Part shown: positions 18,626 through 26,571 of the stretch, piece after piece | Layout: each line of letters opens with the position of its first letter | Numbering within the stretch: the stretch's first letter is position 1 | Assembly (NCBI RefSeq): GCF_000723465.1 | Contig: NZ_HF545616.1 | Coordinates: 372,001 to 436,000, forward strand | DNA from: Ruminococcus bicirculans (ex Wegman et al. 2014) | GTDB taxonomy: Bacteria; Bacillota; Clostridia; Oscillospirales; Ruminococcaceae | Length of the DNA stretch: 64,000 nt | Direction of reading: 5' to 3' | Program-made: the position numbers and the translations under genes | Notes under the pieces: generated by a model | What the model saw: the letters and a program-made list of their open reading frames with translations, nothing else | Databases searched by the model: none | Told to the model about the DNA's origin: nothing

Positions 18626-20443
18626 ATGTCAGAAATCATGACAGAAGGAAAAAAAGCAAAACTGATTGATGAAACAGTCTACAATGATCCCTACGTTGTT
18701 AAAAGCAATTGCCTTTATGAAATGGTTCAGGTGAAAGATCAGGTCGTTCCAATGAAACTTGCAGACTTTGTTCCCACACTTATTTCGGAAATCACCAGAG
18801 ATGACGGCACAGAGCAAAAGAAAATGTTCAAGGTCGGTGCGGTTCACAAGTCGGGAATTAAACTGTCGGAGCAGATTGTTTCCGCAGACGAAATGCAAAA
18901 CATGAAATGGCTCTTAAACCGCTGGGGTGCATTGGGTGCTGCACAGCCTAAGCAAAACGTGCTAAGTAAAATCTGCCACGCAATTATGTTAACGAAAGGT
19001 GAGGTGAAATTTGAAACTATGTATCTCCAAACTGGTTGGAAGAAGATAAACGGTGAGTATGTGTTCCTGATGCCGACGCAGAACAGTCCGTTTACCGTTG
19101 AACTGCAGGGCAAGCTGAAAAACTATTCTTTCACTGAAAAGGGTTCGCAGGAGGACTTGATTTACTTGTCTGCAATGCTTGAAAACAGTTTTGCACCGCA
19201 GTGTGTTATGCTACCGCTGCTGGCGGTAACGTTTCTGTGTCCGCTCAATCACTTTCTGAAAAGTGCAGGCTGTGAGCCAAAGTTTGTGACTGCGCTGATT
19301 GGTAAGACGGGTAGTCGTAAATCCACACTTGCAGCGCTGTTCCTTTCGTTCTTCGGAAAGTTTTCAGCAAGCGACCTACCGATGTCATTCCACGACACAG
19401 CGAATAGCATTTTGAGCAACATATACTATTTAAAAGACGTGTTGACTTGCATTGACGATTTTCATCCGAGCGGAATGTTTCACGAACAGGAGATGAAAAG
19501 CATTGCGCAGAATATTTCGCGATACTACGGTGATAGAATTGGTCGTGCGCGACTAAATTCAAAAGCGGAGTTACAATCTTCAAAACCGCCTACAGGCAAT
19601 GCAATTATCACAGCGGAGTACACTCCTGAAATTTCCGTGTCGGGTTCGGCGAGATACTTCAATATTGAACTTAATGAAAACGATGTTCAGCTTGATGACC
19701 TGTCAGAATATCAGCAGTTAGCAAATGACGGAGTGCTGTGTGGGATTATGCAAAGCTACATTGAGTGGATTAAAAATGTGTATCTTGATGATGAAAGTGC
19801 TTTTGTAAAAACACTCGAAGATGTGTTTTTGAAATACCGCAAGTTTTATCTGGACAGGCTGTGTGCAAACAGAATTAAGTTTCACAACCGCACACCCGAC
19901 ATGCTTGCACACTTGAAAATCGGGTTTGCATTTCTGCTTGTGTTTCTTAAATCGAAAAATCAAATCAACAAGTCGGAGCTTGATAAATTTGAAAAGGTGT
20001 TCGACGAGATCGTTTTGAAAGCTGTGTCTGCAAACGCAGAAATCATCGAGCTTGAAAATCCGACCACTCGCTTCTGTGAGAAGCTGAAAAGTCTGCTGGA
20101 CAGCGGCAGGTGCTATGTAGAAACAAAAGGGCTTGACTCCACGCCCCGTCAGAGAAACTGCATCGGCTTGCAGGACGATGAGCACTACTACCTGTTCGCA
20201 GACACAACACACTCCGAGGTGCGAAAGCTGTGCGCCGAGCAGGGCGAGCATTTTTCTATTAGCAAAAATGAGCTACTCCGTCAGCTTCGTAAAGAGGGCT
20301 TGCTGCTGTCAAGGACAAGCCGCAACACGGTCTCGGTCAGGGATAACTCCAACACAGTAGTGAATGTGGCGATGCTGAATAAGCTAAAGATGGAAGAACG
20401 GCTATCGGGCGATTTGTACCGCCCCACAGCCGAGGTCGGATAG
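18626..20443 (+). CDS. DUF927-like P-loop ATPase (replication-type helicase/primase partner)
   Basis: About 605 residues. ATG at 18626 is best spaced from AAAGGAG; GTG 18617 and ATG 18620 are alternatives. Walker A (GKTGSRKST) is near residue 228, with a Walker B-like LTCIDDFHPSG about 45 residues later, in an RecA/AAA-like core. A wing-like C-terminal domain follows (LLRQLRKEGLL, RNTVSVRD). Such DUF927/DUF3987-type proteins sit on integrative elements and plasmids and are presumed to act in replication. It leads the rightward genes of element A (excisionase, integrase). Confidence 0.65.
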   Translation: MSEIMTEGKKAKLIDETVYNDPYVVKSNCLYEMVQVKDQVVPMKLADFVPTLISEITRDDGTEQKKMFKVGAVHKSGIKLSEQIVSADEMQNMKWLLNRWGALGAAQPKQNVLSKICHAIMLTKGEVKFETMYLQTGWKKINGEYVFLMPTQNSPFTVELQGKLKNYSFTEKGSQEDLIYLSAMLENSFAPQCVMLPLLAVTFLCPLNHFLKSAGCEPKFVTALIGKTGSRKSTLAALFLSFFGKFSASDLPMSFHDTANSILSNIYYLKDVLTCIDDFHPSGMFHEQEMKSIAQNISRYYGDRIGRARLNSKAELQSSKPPTGNAIITAEYTPEISVSGSARYFNIELNENDVQLDDLSEYQQLANDGVLCGIMQSYIEWIKNVYLDDESAFVKTLEDVFLKYRKFYLDRLCANRIKFHNRTPDMLAHLKIGFAFLLVFLKSKNQINKSELDKFEKVFDEIVLKAVSANAEIIELENPTTRFCEKLKSLLDSGRCYVETKGLDSTPRQRNCIGLQDDEHYYLFADTTHSEVRKLCAEQGEHFSISKNELLRQLRKEGLLLSRTSRNTVSVRDNSNTVVNVAMLNKLKMEERLSGDLYRPTAEVG

Positions 20444-20919
20444 TTTAACCAACGAGCCAACAAAACGCCGCTGTGAGCGATTTGTCGGCGTTTGTGAGCG
20501 AGGTACAGCAAGATATTTTTTGCAGAAGGAAGATGAGAAAAATGGAGTAAAATCGGCTGTCGGCATATTGCACGGGCCGGGTAAATTCCAAGCGGTTATG
20601 ACGTAGAGGAATAAGATTGCAAGTTAAAGTTTCGGGGTCACAGCCCCCGAAACACTCACAGCGGACGAGCAAAGCTCGCCGCAAAAGTGCCGAAAATACG
20701 CAGTTTCAGCAAAATGATTGTGCATAATTTTTATGGGGTCATAAATTTGAGCTTTGAATGATTCAGGGGTCGCAAGGGCTGAAAAGTGCGTAAAATCGGC
20801 GTGATTACAGGCGTTGTCGATGACGTCTAAGAGAATATCAGGAAAGGACTGTTTAAAATGATCGGAAGAAAAATCAAAGGCAGAACAATCGGAAAGACAA
20901 CAAGGAGGGGGATAACAGA
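20444..20919. other. 476-bp gap with strong hairpins, possible origin or transfer region of element A
   Basis: No convincing gene is present. TTTCGGGG pairs with CCCCGAAA at about 20628-20652, and CGAGC with GCTCG at 20665-20678. The hairpins are followed by AT-rich DNA and the ribosome site of the excisionase gene. Hairpin clusters next to xis-int modules are often replication or transfer sites, but no relaxase remains in element A, so this is only a possibility. Confidence 0.35.
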
Positions 20920-21105
20920 ATGGATAACAACACAAAGATCACAATGCTTACAATCAAGGAGGCGGCAGCGCTTGTCGAAGGACTGACAGAGTATAGAGTC
21001 CGCCAGATGTGTATCAACAATCAGATCCCACACATCATGGCAGGAAAAAAGTATCTCATCAATCGGGATAAGTTTTTGAGTTATCTCCGTGGCGAAACTG
21101 TGTGA
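20920..21105 (+). CDS. Excisionase-type helix-turn-helix protein
   Basis: A 61-residue protein reading LTIKEAAALVEGLTEYRVRQ followed by a short basic strand and MAGKKYLINRDKF: the MerR/HTH_17-like fold of excisionases. AAGGAGGGG precedes the ATG. It lies 120 bp upstream of integrase A, as usual for an xis-int module. It is related in layout to the 97-residue protein at 35194-35487 beside integrase B. Confidence 0.78.
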   Translation: MDNNTKITMLTIKEAAALVEGLTEYRVRQMCINNQIPHIMAGKKYLINRDKFLSYLRGETV

Positions 21106-21140
21106 GAAATTTTGTTGATTAGGTAGAATTTAATAACGAA

Positions 21141-21202
21141 GGCGCATTTCTGTTAGACATTTCCGCAGAGATGTAGTATAATGTCGGTTGCAGAAATGCG
21201 CC
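21141..21202 (+). promoter_or_regulatory. Promoter enclosed in a 12-bp inverted repeat, upstream of integrase A
   Basis: GGCGCATTTCTG (21141-21152) and CAGAAATGCGCC (21191-21202) are perfect inverted copies. The 38 bp between them hold TAGACA (21154-21159), a 17-bp spacer and TATAAT (21177-21182), pointing at the integrase 46 bp away. Because transcription would start inside the loop, only the right arm is transcribed, so the repeat is not simply an RNA hairpin of this promoter. Confidence 0.65.
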
Positions 21203-21227
21203 ATAGTTTTGAAACGGAGGTTTATAT

Positions 21228-22502
21228 ATGGCGACAATAAGACGGCGTCCCAACGGGACTTACGAAATTAAAGTGTCATGCGGTTACGGCGTGGACGGAA
21301 AGCAGCGCAACCAGTACAAAAGCTACAAGCCTGAACCGGGTATGACGAAAAGGCAGATAGAAAAGGAGATGCAAAGGCAGGCTATACTGTTCGAAGAAGA
21401 CTGCAAGCGTGGACAGATAACTGCGGCAGTAAAGTTTGAAACATTTGCTGAGCAGTGGTTTGAGGAATATGCAAAAGTCAATCTTCGCCCTACATCATAC
21501 GCACGAATGAAACAGCTTACCAAGCGGGTATATCCTGCGATCGGTCACAAGCGGCTTGATAAAATAACAGCGCGTGACATCCAAAAGTTTATAACCGATA
21601 TGCTTACCAACGGCAGGAATTTGAATAACGGCAAGCCTCTGTCAAGAAAGACCGCAGTGCATCATCTAAGCTTCATAAGCGACGTATTCAGCTACGCTGT
21701 ACGTATGGGAATGCTGTGCGACAACCCTTGCAGGCGAGTATTCGTGCCGAAACAAGAGCAGGAGGAAAAGCAGATCTACACGATCGAGCAAGTAAAGATA
21801 CTTTATGAAAATCTGAAAAGCGAGCCTATGAAATATCAGGCGTACCTGCTTCTATCGATATACAGCGGTTATCGTCGCAGCGAGATGTTAGGACTCGAGT
21901 GGAAGGATATTGACTTTGAGCATGATCTGATACACGTTCGTCGCACCTCGCAGTACACTTCGGAAAAAGGGATATACACCGACACCACCAAGACAAGAAA
22001 ATCAAAACGTGTATCCAAAATGCCTGCTTCGATAATGAACTTGCTCCGGCAGTTCAAAGCAGATCAGAATGAAGAAGCAAGGCGGCTTGGAACGAAATGG
22101 GAAGATTACGACAGGCTGTTCACCAAATGGAACGGCGCGCCCATGAATCCGCAGACTCCTTTTGAGTGGCTAAAAGGCTACTGCGAGCGAATAGGAATAC
22201 CGTTTAGAAATATTCATTCTCTACGTCACTTGCACGCCTCACTTCTGATTTTTGAGGGCGTGGATGTTGTAGCGGTATCAGAAGATATGGGTCATAGCGT
22301 CGTCGGAACGACTTTGAACTTGTACAGTCATATGTTCCAAGAGGCTAAAGCAAGAAACTGCGATGCGATAAGCAATGCGCTGAGCTTCACAAACGAGGCA
22401 AACACAGAGGAAGAAAAGCCTGCCAAGGATAGCTATGAAGATATATATGTAAATGAGGACGAGCAAGAGGAAGAACAACTCGGACAAGTTTTTGGGACAT
22501 AA
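21228..22502 (+). CDS. Tyrosine site-specific integrase A
   Basis: A 424-residue integrase with an N-terminal arm-binding domain (AP2-like, about 1-60), a SAM-like core-binding domain (about 65-170) and a catalytic domain with Arg in SGYRRSEMLGL, HSLRHLHAS, GHSVVGTT and the tyrosine in LNLYSHM. It ends in an acidic tail. It is a close paralogue of integrase B (35700-36971). The DNA of the two is identical from 21444 to 21517, suggesting recent exchange. Its stop is 155 bp from the tRNA-Glu-derived repeat at 22657, its presumed attachment site. Confidence 0.92.
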   Translation: MATIRRRPNGTYEIKVSCGYGVDGKQRNQYKSYKPEPGMTKRQIEKEMQRQAILFEEDCKRGQITAAVKFETFAEQWFEEYAKVNLRPTSYARMKQLTKRVYPAIGHKRLDKITARDIQKFITDMLTNGRNLNNGKPLSRKTAVHHLSFISDVFSYAVRMGMLCDNPCRRVFVPKQEQEEKQIYTIEQVKILYENLKSEPMKYQAYLLLSIYSGYRRSEMLGLEWKDIDFEHDLIHVRRTSQYTSEKGIYTDTTKTRKSKRVSKMPASIMNLLRQFKADQNEEARRLGTKWEDYDRLFTKWNGAPMNPQTPFEWLKGYCERIGIPFRNIHSLRHLHASLLIFEGVDVVAVSEDMGHSVVGTTLNLYSHMFQEAKARNCDAISNALSFTNEANTEEEKPAKDSYEDIYVNEDEQEEEQLGQVFGT

Positions 22503-22570
22503 AAATCACCCGCAAGACAGCGTCCTGCGAGTGACACAATAACATATCTTTAAACAGTGATTTTCAAAAC

Positions 22571-22591
22571 AAGTGGCAGATAAGTGGTTGA
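22571..22591. repeat. AAGTGG arm-type direct repeats after integrase A
   Basis: AAGTGG occurs at 22571 and 22582, 11 bp apart. The same pair occurs at 37050 and 37061 after integrase B, each exactly 86 bp before the att repeat. Three copies follow the integrase remnant at 6477-6503. Constant phasing and position suggest integrase arm-binding sites. Confidence 0.55.
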
Positions 22592-22615
22592 GAACAAATT
22601 CCGAATAAATAAAAA

Positions 22616-22647
22616 CTCGGAAACAGCGATATTACGCTGTTTCCGAG
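22616..22647. terminator. Strong 13-bp stem hairpin at right end of element A
   Basis: CTCGGAAACAGCG pairs perfectly with CGCTGTTTCCGAG around a 6-nt loop, 9 bp before the att repeat. Element B has a similar hairpin at 37094-37127 in the same place. It may end the integrase transcript or protect the tRNA from read-through; there is no clear T-run. Confidence 0.5.
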
Positions 22648-22656
22648 ACTATTGAT

Positions 22657-22679
22657 TGGTGACCCGTACGGGAATTGAA
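22657..22679. repeat. Attachment-site copy (23 bp of tRNA-Glu 3' end)
   Basis: This sequence is identical to 37136-37158, which is the 3' end including CCA of the intact tRNA-Glu gene. After it the sequence leaves the tRNA. It marks the junction between element A (left) and element B (right), so B spans about 22.66-37.16 kb. The following 22680-22916 is the gene-free left end of element B, with direct AAAGGACA motifs near 22797 and 22811 that might be left-arm sites. Confidence 0.85.
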
Positions 22680-22916
22680 TTAAATTTTTCACATTTTCTA
22701 ACCTGCCGTGATATGGGAAATAGCCCGTATTTACGGCGTTTTTCAACCTTTACTCGTTTTATTATGCTGTCCTTTATTCTATCTTTTTGAAACTTGTAAA
22801 GGACAAACAAAGGACAACGTTATGGTCATACTCCTGTTATTATAATTTCAAATCACGGAATACATTTTTGAACACCGTGAATCCAATCATTATAAAGCAT
22901 AACGGAGGTAATAACT

Positions 22917-23333
22917 ATGAGCAGATATAAAAGTGAACAAACCGCTTACAATCCACTGAAAAAGAAATCAGTTCCGCTGTGGAGACTTGACACCAATACC
23001 GTGACCGTCACACACTTCAACACCGATACGCAGACCGAGGAGAGCAAGACATACCACACCGACTTTATCAGGTATCATCTTCATTTCTCTGACAGTCATT
23101 GCCCCGACAGGCTTCGCAGGCTCGTCAATGAGGGCAAGATCATGCAGTACCTTGATGATATGGAACGGAAAGTCAGTGAAGCTATCTCACGTCAGGTTGA
23201 GCTTTGGAAACAGACTGACAGTTGCTATCAGAAAGCTGTCCTCAGCGGTGATTCTGAGAAGATGCTAGGTCTGGAGAACTGCTTCGTCAACATGGCGAGA
23301 GAAACTGTGTTTGAGTGTATGGTTTATATTTGA
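22917..23333 (+). CDS. TnpV-like transposon-associated small protein
   Basis: A 138-residue protein after GGAGGTAATAACT. The C-terminal half (LRRLVNEGKIMQYLDDMERKV, then ETVFECMVYI) has the layout of TnpV proteins found on clostridial mobilizable elements. The N-terminal half (SVPLWRLDTNTV, then THFNTDTQTEESKTYHT) is not typical. Function unknown. It is the first gene at the left end of element B. Confidence 0.5.
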   Translation: MSRYKSEQTAYNPLKKKSVPLWRLDTNTVTVTHFNTDTQTEESKTYHTDFIRYHLHFSDSHCPDRLRRLVNEGKIMQYLDDMERKVSEAISRQVELWKQTDSCYQKAVLSGDSEKMLGLENCFVNMARETVFECMVYI

Positions 23334-23377
23334 GAGCAGACGGCTGTGCTTTTGGATTCAGCCGTTTTTGAATTAAT

Positions 23378-24886
23378 TTATGAAAGTAATTTTCTTATCG
23401 ATTCCACAAATTTTGTAGGTTTTTCATATTCGTAAATATCATTTGACAAATACTTAATAAAGTCTGATTCTGATATACCAATTCTATCCAAATTAGCGCA
23501 TATGACCGAATAGAAATTTTTTCCGTCTTTGTCATTTGAAGATGACGTTCTATCATCATTTAAATAGTCTTTGATTATATCACTTAGCGAACGCTGATTG
23601 AAATACTTATCACCTAACAATTTTATGAAATTTTTATCTGGTGTATCAACTAACTTGGATTTTAGGTATTTCTCTACACTTGGAATGGGTAAAAAACACT
23701 TAGGCAATTGTTTATATTCTTCTTGCTTGGCTATATTTCCTTTCACATCTCCGTCAAAAATACTGATAATATGTTTCCCAACTCCTAAAGTATTGTATGT
23801 TACCATATCGTGGTGTAATTTCAACATTTGATTACAACCTCCAGAAGGAAGAATACATATTAATTTACTTGATGCAAGATTGTTTTCACGAATAACTTTG
23901 TCTACAATAGCTTTAGCCAATTCGTCTTCAACTAATAACAGGAAATCAAAACCATTTGGAATATAAAGACTCCTTATTGCATAATTTGGATAGCAAGGAT
24001 TGATAATTTCAATAGTCTTAGTGTCGTTTTCTAATAAATATATATTTCGAGGAGCTATTCTGTGAATAAGTTCTGCAGAATGCGTTGAAAAATATACTAT
24101 TATTTCAGAATCCGAATTTTTTATTAAATCCGATAAAAAGATGTGAAGTCTATCAATAGCAGCAGGATGTAAAGCTAATTCAACTTCATCAATTAATAAT
24201 AATATTCGATCATAAGTATGCCTCTTTATGATGTTATTAATAAAATCTATCAATGATATTAGCATACTTTCGCCACTACTCATTTGATATTGGCTAATAA
24301 GTTTATTGTTTATTGTTCTTTCAATTTCATAAAAATATGGAATGCCAATAAAGCCTTCTTCTTTTGCAACTCTTTTAGATTTAATCTTTTTAAGTTTTTT
24401 ATACCATTTTTTATCATTATGAAGAATATAACCTAAAGTTTCAGCAACAAAAGTATCTGCTTCAATTAGTTTTTCATGAATATCTGCTTTACCAATAAAT
24501 TTTGTAACTTTATTATAATCAAAAAAACGTGTTCCATAAAAAATGCTACCTTCATAAAAGCCATTAAAACGAACATCTTGATTATAATAATATGAGCCGT
24601 CTTTACGTTTTACCTTTTTGCCAGTAGAAAGCTTATTATTCTTATCTGGTGTCCACCTATCAATTTTATCTCCGATAGAAATCTCAACATATGAATTTGG
24701 AGAAAGATCTTTAGATGTAATCATTTTCGCAGAAGAAGGCTTAATTACCAGAGATAATAGTAACATAAGTGTACTCTTACCACATCCGTTTTCTCCAACA
24801 AGAGCATACATACCTTTTTCAAATGGTAACGAAACATTCAAACTATTAATGTTTCTAATATCGCATATCCGTATATTTAGATTCAT
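23378..24886 (-). CDS. ABC-type ATPase fused to TOPRIM domain (OLD/PARIS-like defence protein)
   Basis: 502 residues. The N-terminal SMC/RecF-like ATPase has Walker A GENGCGKST at 31-39, the signature YQMSSGES, Walker B ILLLIDEVELALHP and the switch H in YFSTHSAEL. The last 160 residues have a TOPRIM layout: acidic start LLLVEDELAKAIV, a SGGC turn and DGD, followed by helices. OLD nucleases, Gabija GajA and fused PARIS AriA/AriB share this order. No GajB-type helicase or separate DUF4435 gene is adjacent, so a single-protein system is likely. Its AT-rich DNA differs from the surrounding genes, suggesting cargo from another source. Confidence 0.75.
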   Translation of the reverse strand: MNLNIRICDIRNINSLNVSLPFEKGMYALVGENGCGKSTLMLLLSLVIKPSSAKMITSKDLSPNSYVEISIGDKIDRWTPDKNNKLSTGKKVKRKDGSYYYNQDVRFNGFYEGSIFYGTRFFDYNKVTKFIGKADIHEKLIEADTFVAETLGYILHNDKKWYKKLKKIKSKRVAKEEGFIGIPYFYEIERTINNKLISQYQMSSGESMLISLIDFINNIIKRHTYDRILLLIDEVELALHPAAIDRLHIFLSDLIKNSDSEIIVYFSTHSAELIHRIAPRNIYLLENDTKTIEIINPCYPNYAIRSLYIPNGFDFLLLVEDELAKAIVDKVIRENNLASSKLICILPSGGCNQMLKLHHDMVTYNTLGVGKHIISIFDGDVKGNIAKQEEYKQLPKCFLPIPSVEKYLKSKLVDTPDKNFIKLLGDKYFNQRSLSDIIKDYLNDDRTSSSNDKDGKNFYSVICANLDRIGISESDFIKYLSNDIYEYEKPTKFVESIRKLLS

Positions 24887-24937
24887 AATTATTCCTTTGG
24901 TATGATATTAGCATAGTCCAAACTGCTGACTACAGTG

Positions 24938-24966
24938 GTGACAGGCTATGCTTATTTTGATATAAT
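24938..24966 (+). promoter_or_regulatory. Predicted promoter of the IS110 bridge RNA
   Basis: GTGACA (24938-24943), a 17-bp spacer and TATAAT (24961-24966) lie immediately before the structured non-coding region. In IS110-family elements such a promoter can be completed by flanking or circle-junction DNA; the -35 part here may come from the insertion site. Confidence 0.6.
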
Positions 24967-25100
24967 AAGAAGGTAATGGACTGACGGTCACCCCCTTAGA
25001 ACTAAGCGTTCGTAATAGAAAGTGTCAGCCGCCTTCTTGTTATAAAATTCGATTAAGCAGGTTGTACCTGCTGTGTTTACAGCAGCGTTCGCATCACTAA
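24967..25100 (+). ncRNA. Predicted IS110-family bridge (seek) RNA
   Basis: The 5' non-coding part of the IS110 element folds well. ATAATAAGAAGG (24962-24973) pairs with CCTTCTTGTTAT (25032-25043), and CTGAC with GTCAG inside it. Then GCAGGT/ACCTGC (25058-25069) and GCTGT/ACAGC (25070-25083) form two overlapping small hairpins. A long structured leader upstream of the transposase is typical of the IS110 subgroup, where the RNA has loops pairing with target and donor DNA. Exact ends and guide loops cannot be fixed from one copy. Confidence 0.6.
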
Positions 25101-25165
25101 CCAAAATGAATTTTAATAAGCTCCTGAGCGGAAACATTACAAAATATCAGAAAGAAGGATTTATC

Positions 25166-26356
25166 ATGATTAGTGTAGGAATTGATGTATCAAAAGGAAA
25201 AAGTACTGTTTGCATTATGAAACCTTGCGGCGAAATACTTGAATCACCCTTTGACATTGGTCACACTGCCGATGAACTGGATTCTCTTATTTCTCTCATC
25301 AAATCATTCGATGAAGAAACCCGTGTTGTTATGGAAGATACAGGTCACTATCATCTTCCTGTTGCGACCTATTTATCTTCTCACAACATTTTTGTATGCT
25401 GTGTAAATGCCTTGCGTATGAAGAAGTTCTGCTCGCAAAGCATAAGACGAGCAAAAACCGATAAAATTGATTCGATTAAAATCGCATCTTTCGGTATTAC
25501 ATACTGGAACGAGCTTGTTAAGGCTTATCCCTCTAATGTTATATACGATGAACTTAAATTTCTTGCACGTCAGTATTATCAGGTTACAGGTATGCTTGTT
25601 AAATCAAAGGTGAACTTCTCCAATCTTCTTGACCAAGTTATGCCCAAAATCAATGATGTTCTTTCAAATCAAGGTGAAAATCACAAGCTGACCGAGTTTG
25701 TCAGTCGATATATTCATTTTCAGAATATTCTCGATATGGGAGAAATGAAATTTACATCTGATTACTGCAAATGGGCAAAGAAAAAGGGATACCGCTTAAA
25801 CGAGCGTAAGGCAGCGGAAATCCTTGCCCTTGCTCAAAACGGTATCCCTACGCTTCCTAACTCCCAATCCGTCAAAATTGCCGTTAGTGAAGCCGTCAAG
25901 CTGATCCACTCAATAGAGGAATCACGCAATACCATTTTAGCACAAATGCAGGATCTTTGCAACACCTTGCCTGAATATTCTGTTGTCAAGGAAATGGATT
26001 GTATCGGAGATACACTTGCTCCACGTATCATTGCTGAAATTGGCGATGTACGCAGATTCAAAAACAAGCACTCTCTCATTGCCTATGCAGGCATTGACGC
26101 TCCGCCTTATCAGTCGGGTGCATTCCACGCTTCTGAGCGTCATATATCCAAGCGTGGAAACAGTTATCTGCGAAAAACAGGCTACGAGATCATGCAGTCC
26201 TTAATCAAACACAAACCTGCCGACAATGCTGTCTATGACTTTATTCAGAAGAAACGCAGCGAAGGGAAATGCGGCAAAGAAGCAATGATTGCGGGGCTTA
26301 ACAAATTCCTTCGAGTTTACTACGGCAAGGTTATGGAGTTTTACTCCGAACATTAA
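25166..26356 (+). CDS. IS110-family DEDD transposase
   Basis: 396 residues from ATG 25166, the first Met of MISVGIDVSKGK after AGAAGGAT; an open extension to 25073 is part of the RNA region. The N-terminal RuvC-like DEDD domain shows GIDVSKG, MEDTGHYH and KTDKIDSIK. The C-terminal Transposase_20 domain shows DCIGDTLAPRIIAEIGDVRR and PPYQSG, whose serine is the expected catalytic residue in IS110 recombinases. It appears intact. It lies between the OLD-like gene start and the end of the DUF4062 gene without an obvious disruption. Confidence 0.92.
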   Translation: MISVGIDVSKGKSTVCIMKPCGEILESPFDIGHTADELDSLISLIKSFDEETRVVMEDTGHYHLPVATYLSSHNIFVCCVNALRMKKFCSQSIRRAKTDKIDSIKIASFGITYWNELVKAYPSNVIYDELKFLARQYYQVTGMLVKSKVNFSNLLDQVMPKINDVLSNQGENHKLTEFVSRYIHFQNILDMGEMKFTSDYCKWAKKKGYRLNERKAAEILALAQNGIPTLPNSQSVKIAVSEAVKLIHSIEESRNTILAQMQDLCNTLPEYSVVKEMDCIGDTLAPRIIAEIGDVRRFKNKHSLIAYAGIDAPPYQSGAFHASERHISKRGNSYLRKTGYEIMQSLIKHKPADNAVYDFIQKKRSEGKCGKEAMIAGLNKFLRVYYGKVMEFYSEH

Positions 26357-26571
26357 TTGTAGTCTCAGGTACATACTCATCGGGCGTTTGAATACTTCCT
26401 TCAAACGTCAGCTTTGCTATATCGTTTTTTCCTTTGCTTCTTTTCTCAACTTTGTTCATTTTGCCTATTGATTTTTCTTAGCAGGTTTCTGCTAAATAAT
26501 TATATTCTTTATGTACTTTATTTATGAGATGCAACTCATATTCAAATCGCTTTTAGCTTTATCGTAATCTT

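Larger units (their letters stand above)
24905..26560 (+). mobile_element. IS110-family insertion sequence (approximate limits)
   Basis: It comprises the structured left non-coding region, the transposase and a short AT-rich right flank. IS110 elements have no long terminal inverted repeats or target duplications, so both ends are estimates: left before the promoter at 24938, right between 26357 and the DUF4062 gene stop at 26572. No other gene is seen in 26357-26571. Confidence 0.6.

Noticed and set aside
23378-24886. Gabija system
   Set aside because: A GajA-like protein alone is not Gabija; no UvrD-like helicase gene adjoins it.
25073-25165. N-terminal extension of the IS110 transposase
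   Set aside because: It would overlap the structured RNA region; the conserved protein starts at MISVGID, with a ribosome site just before 25166.
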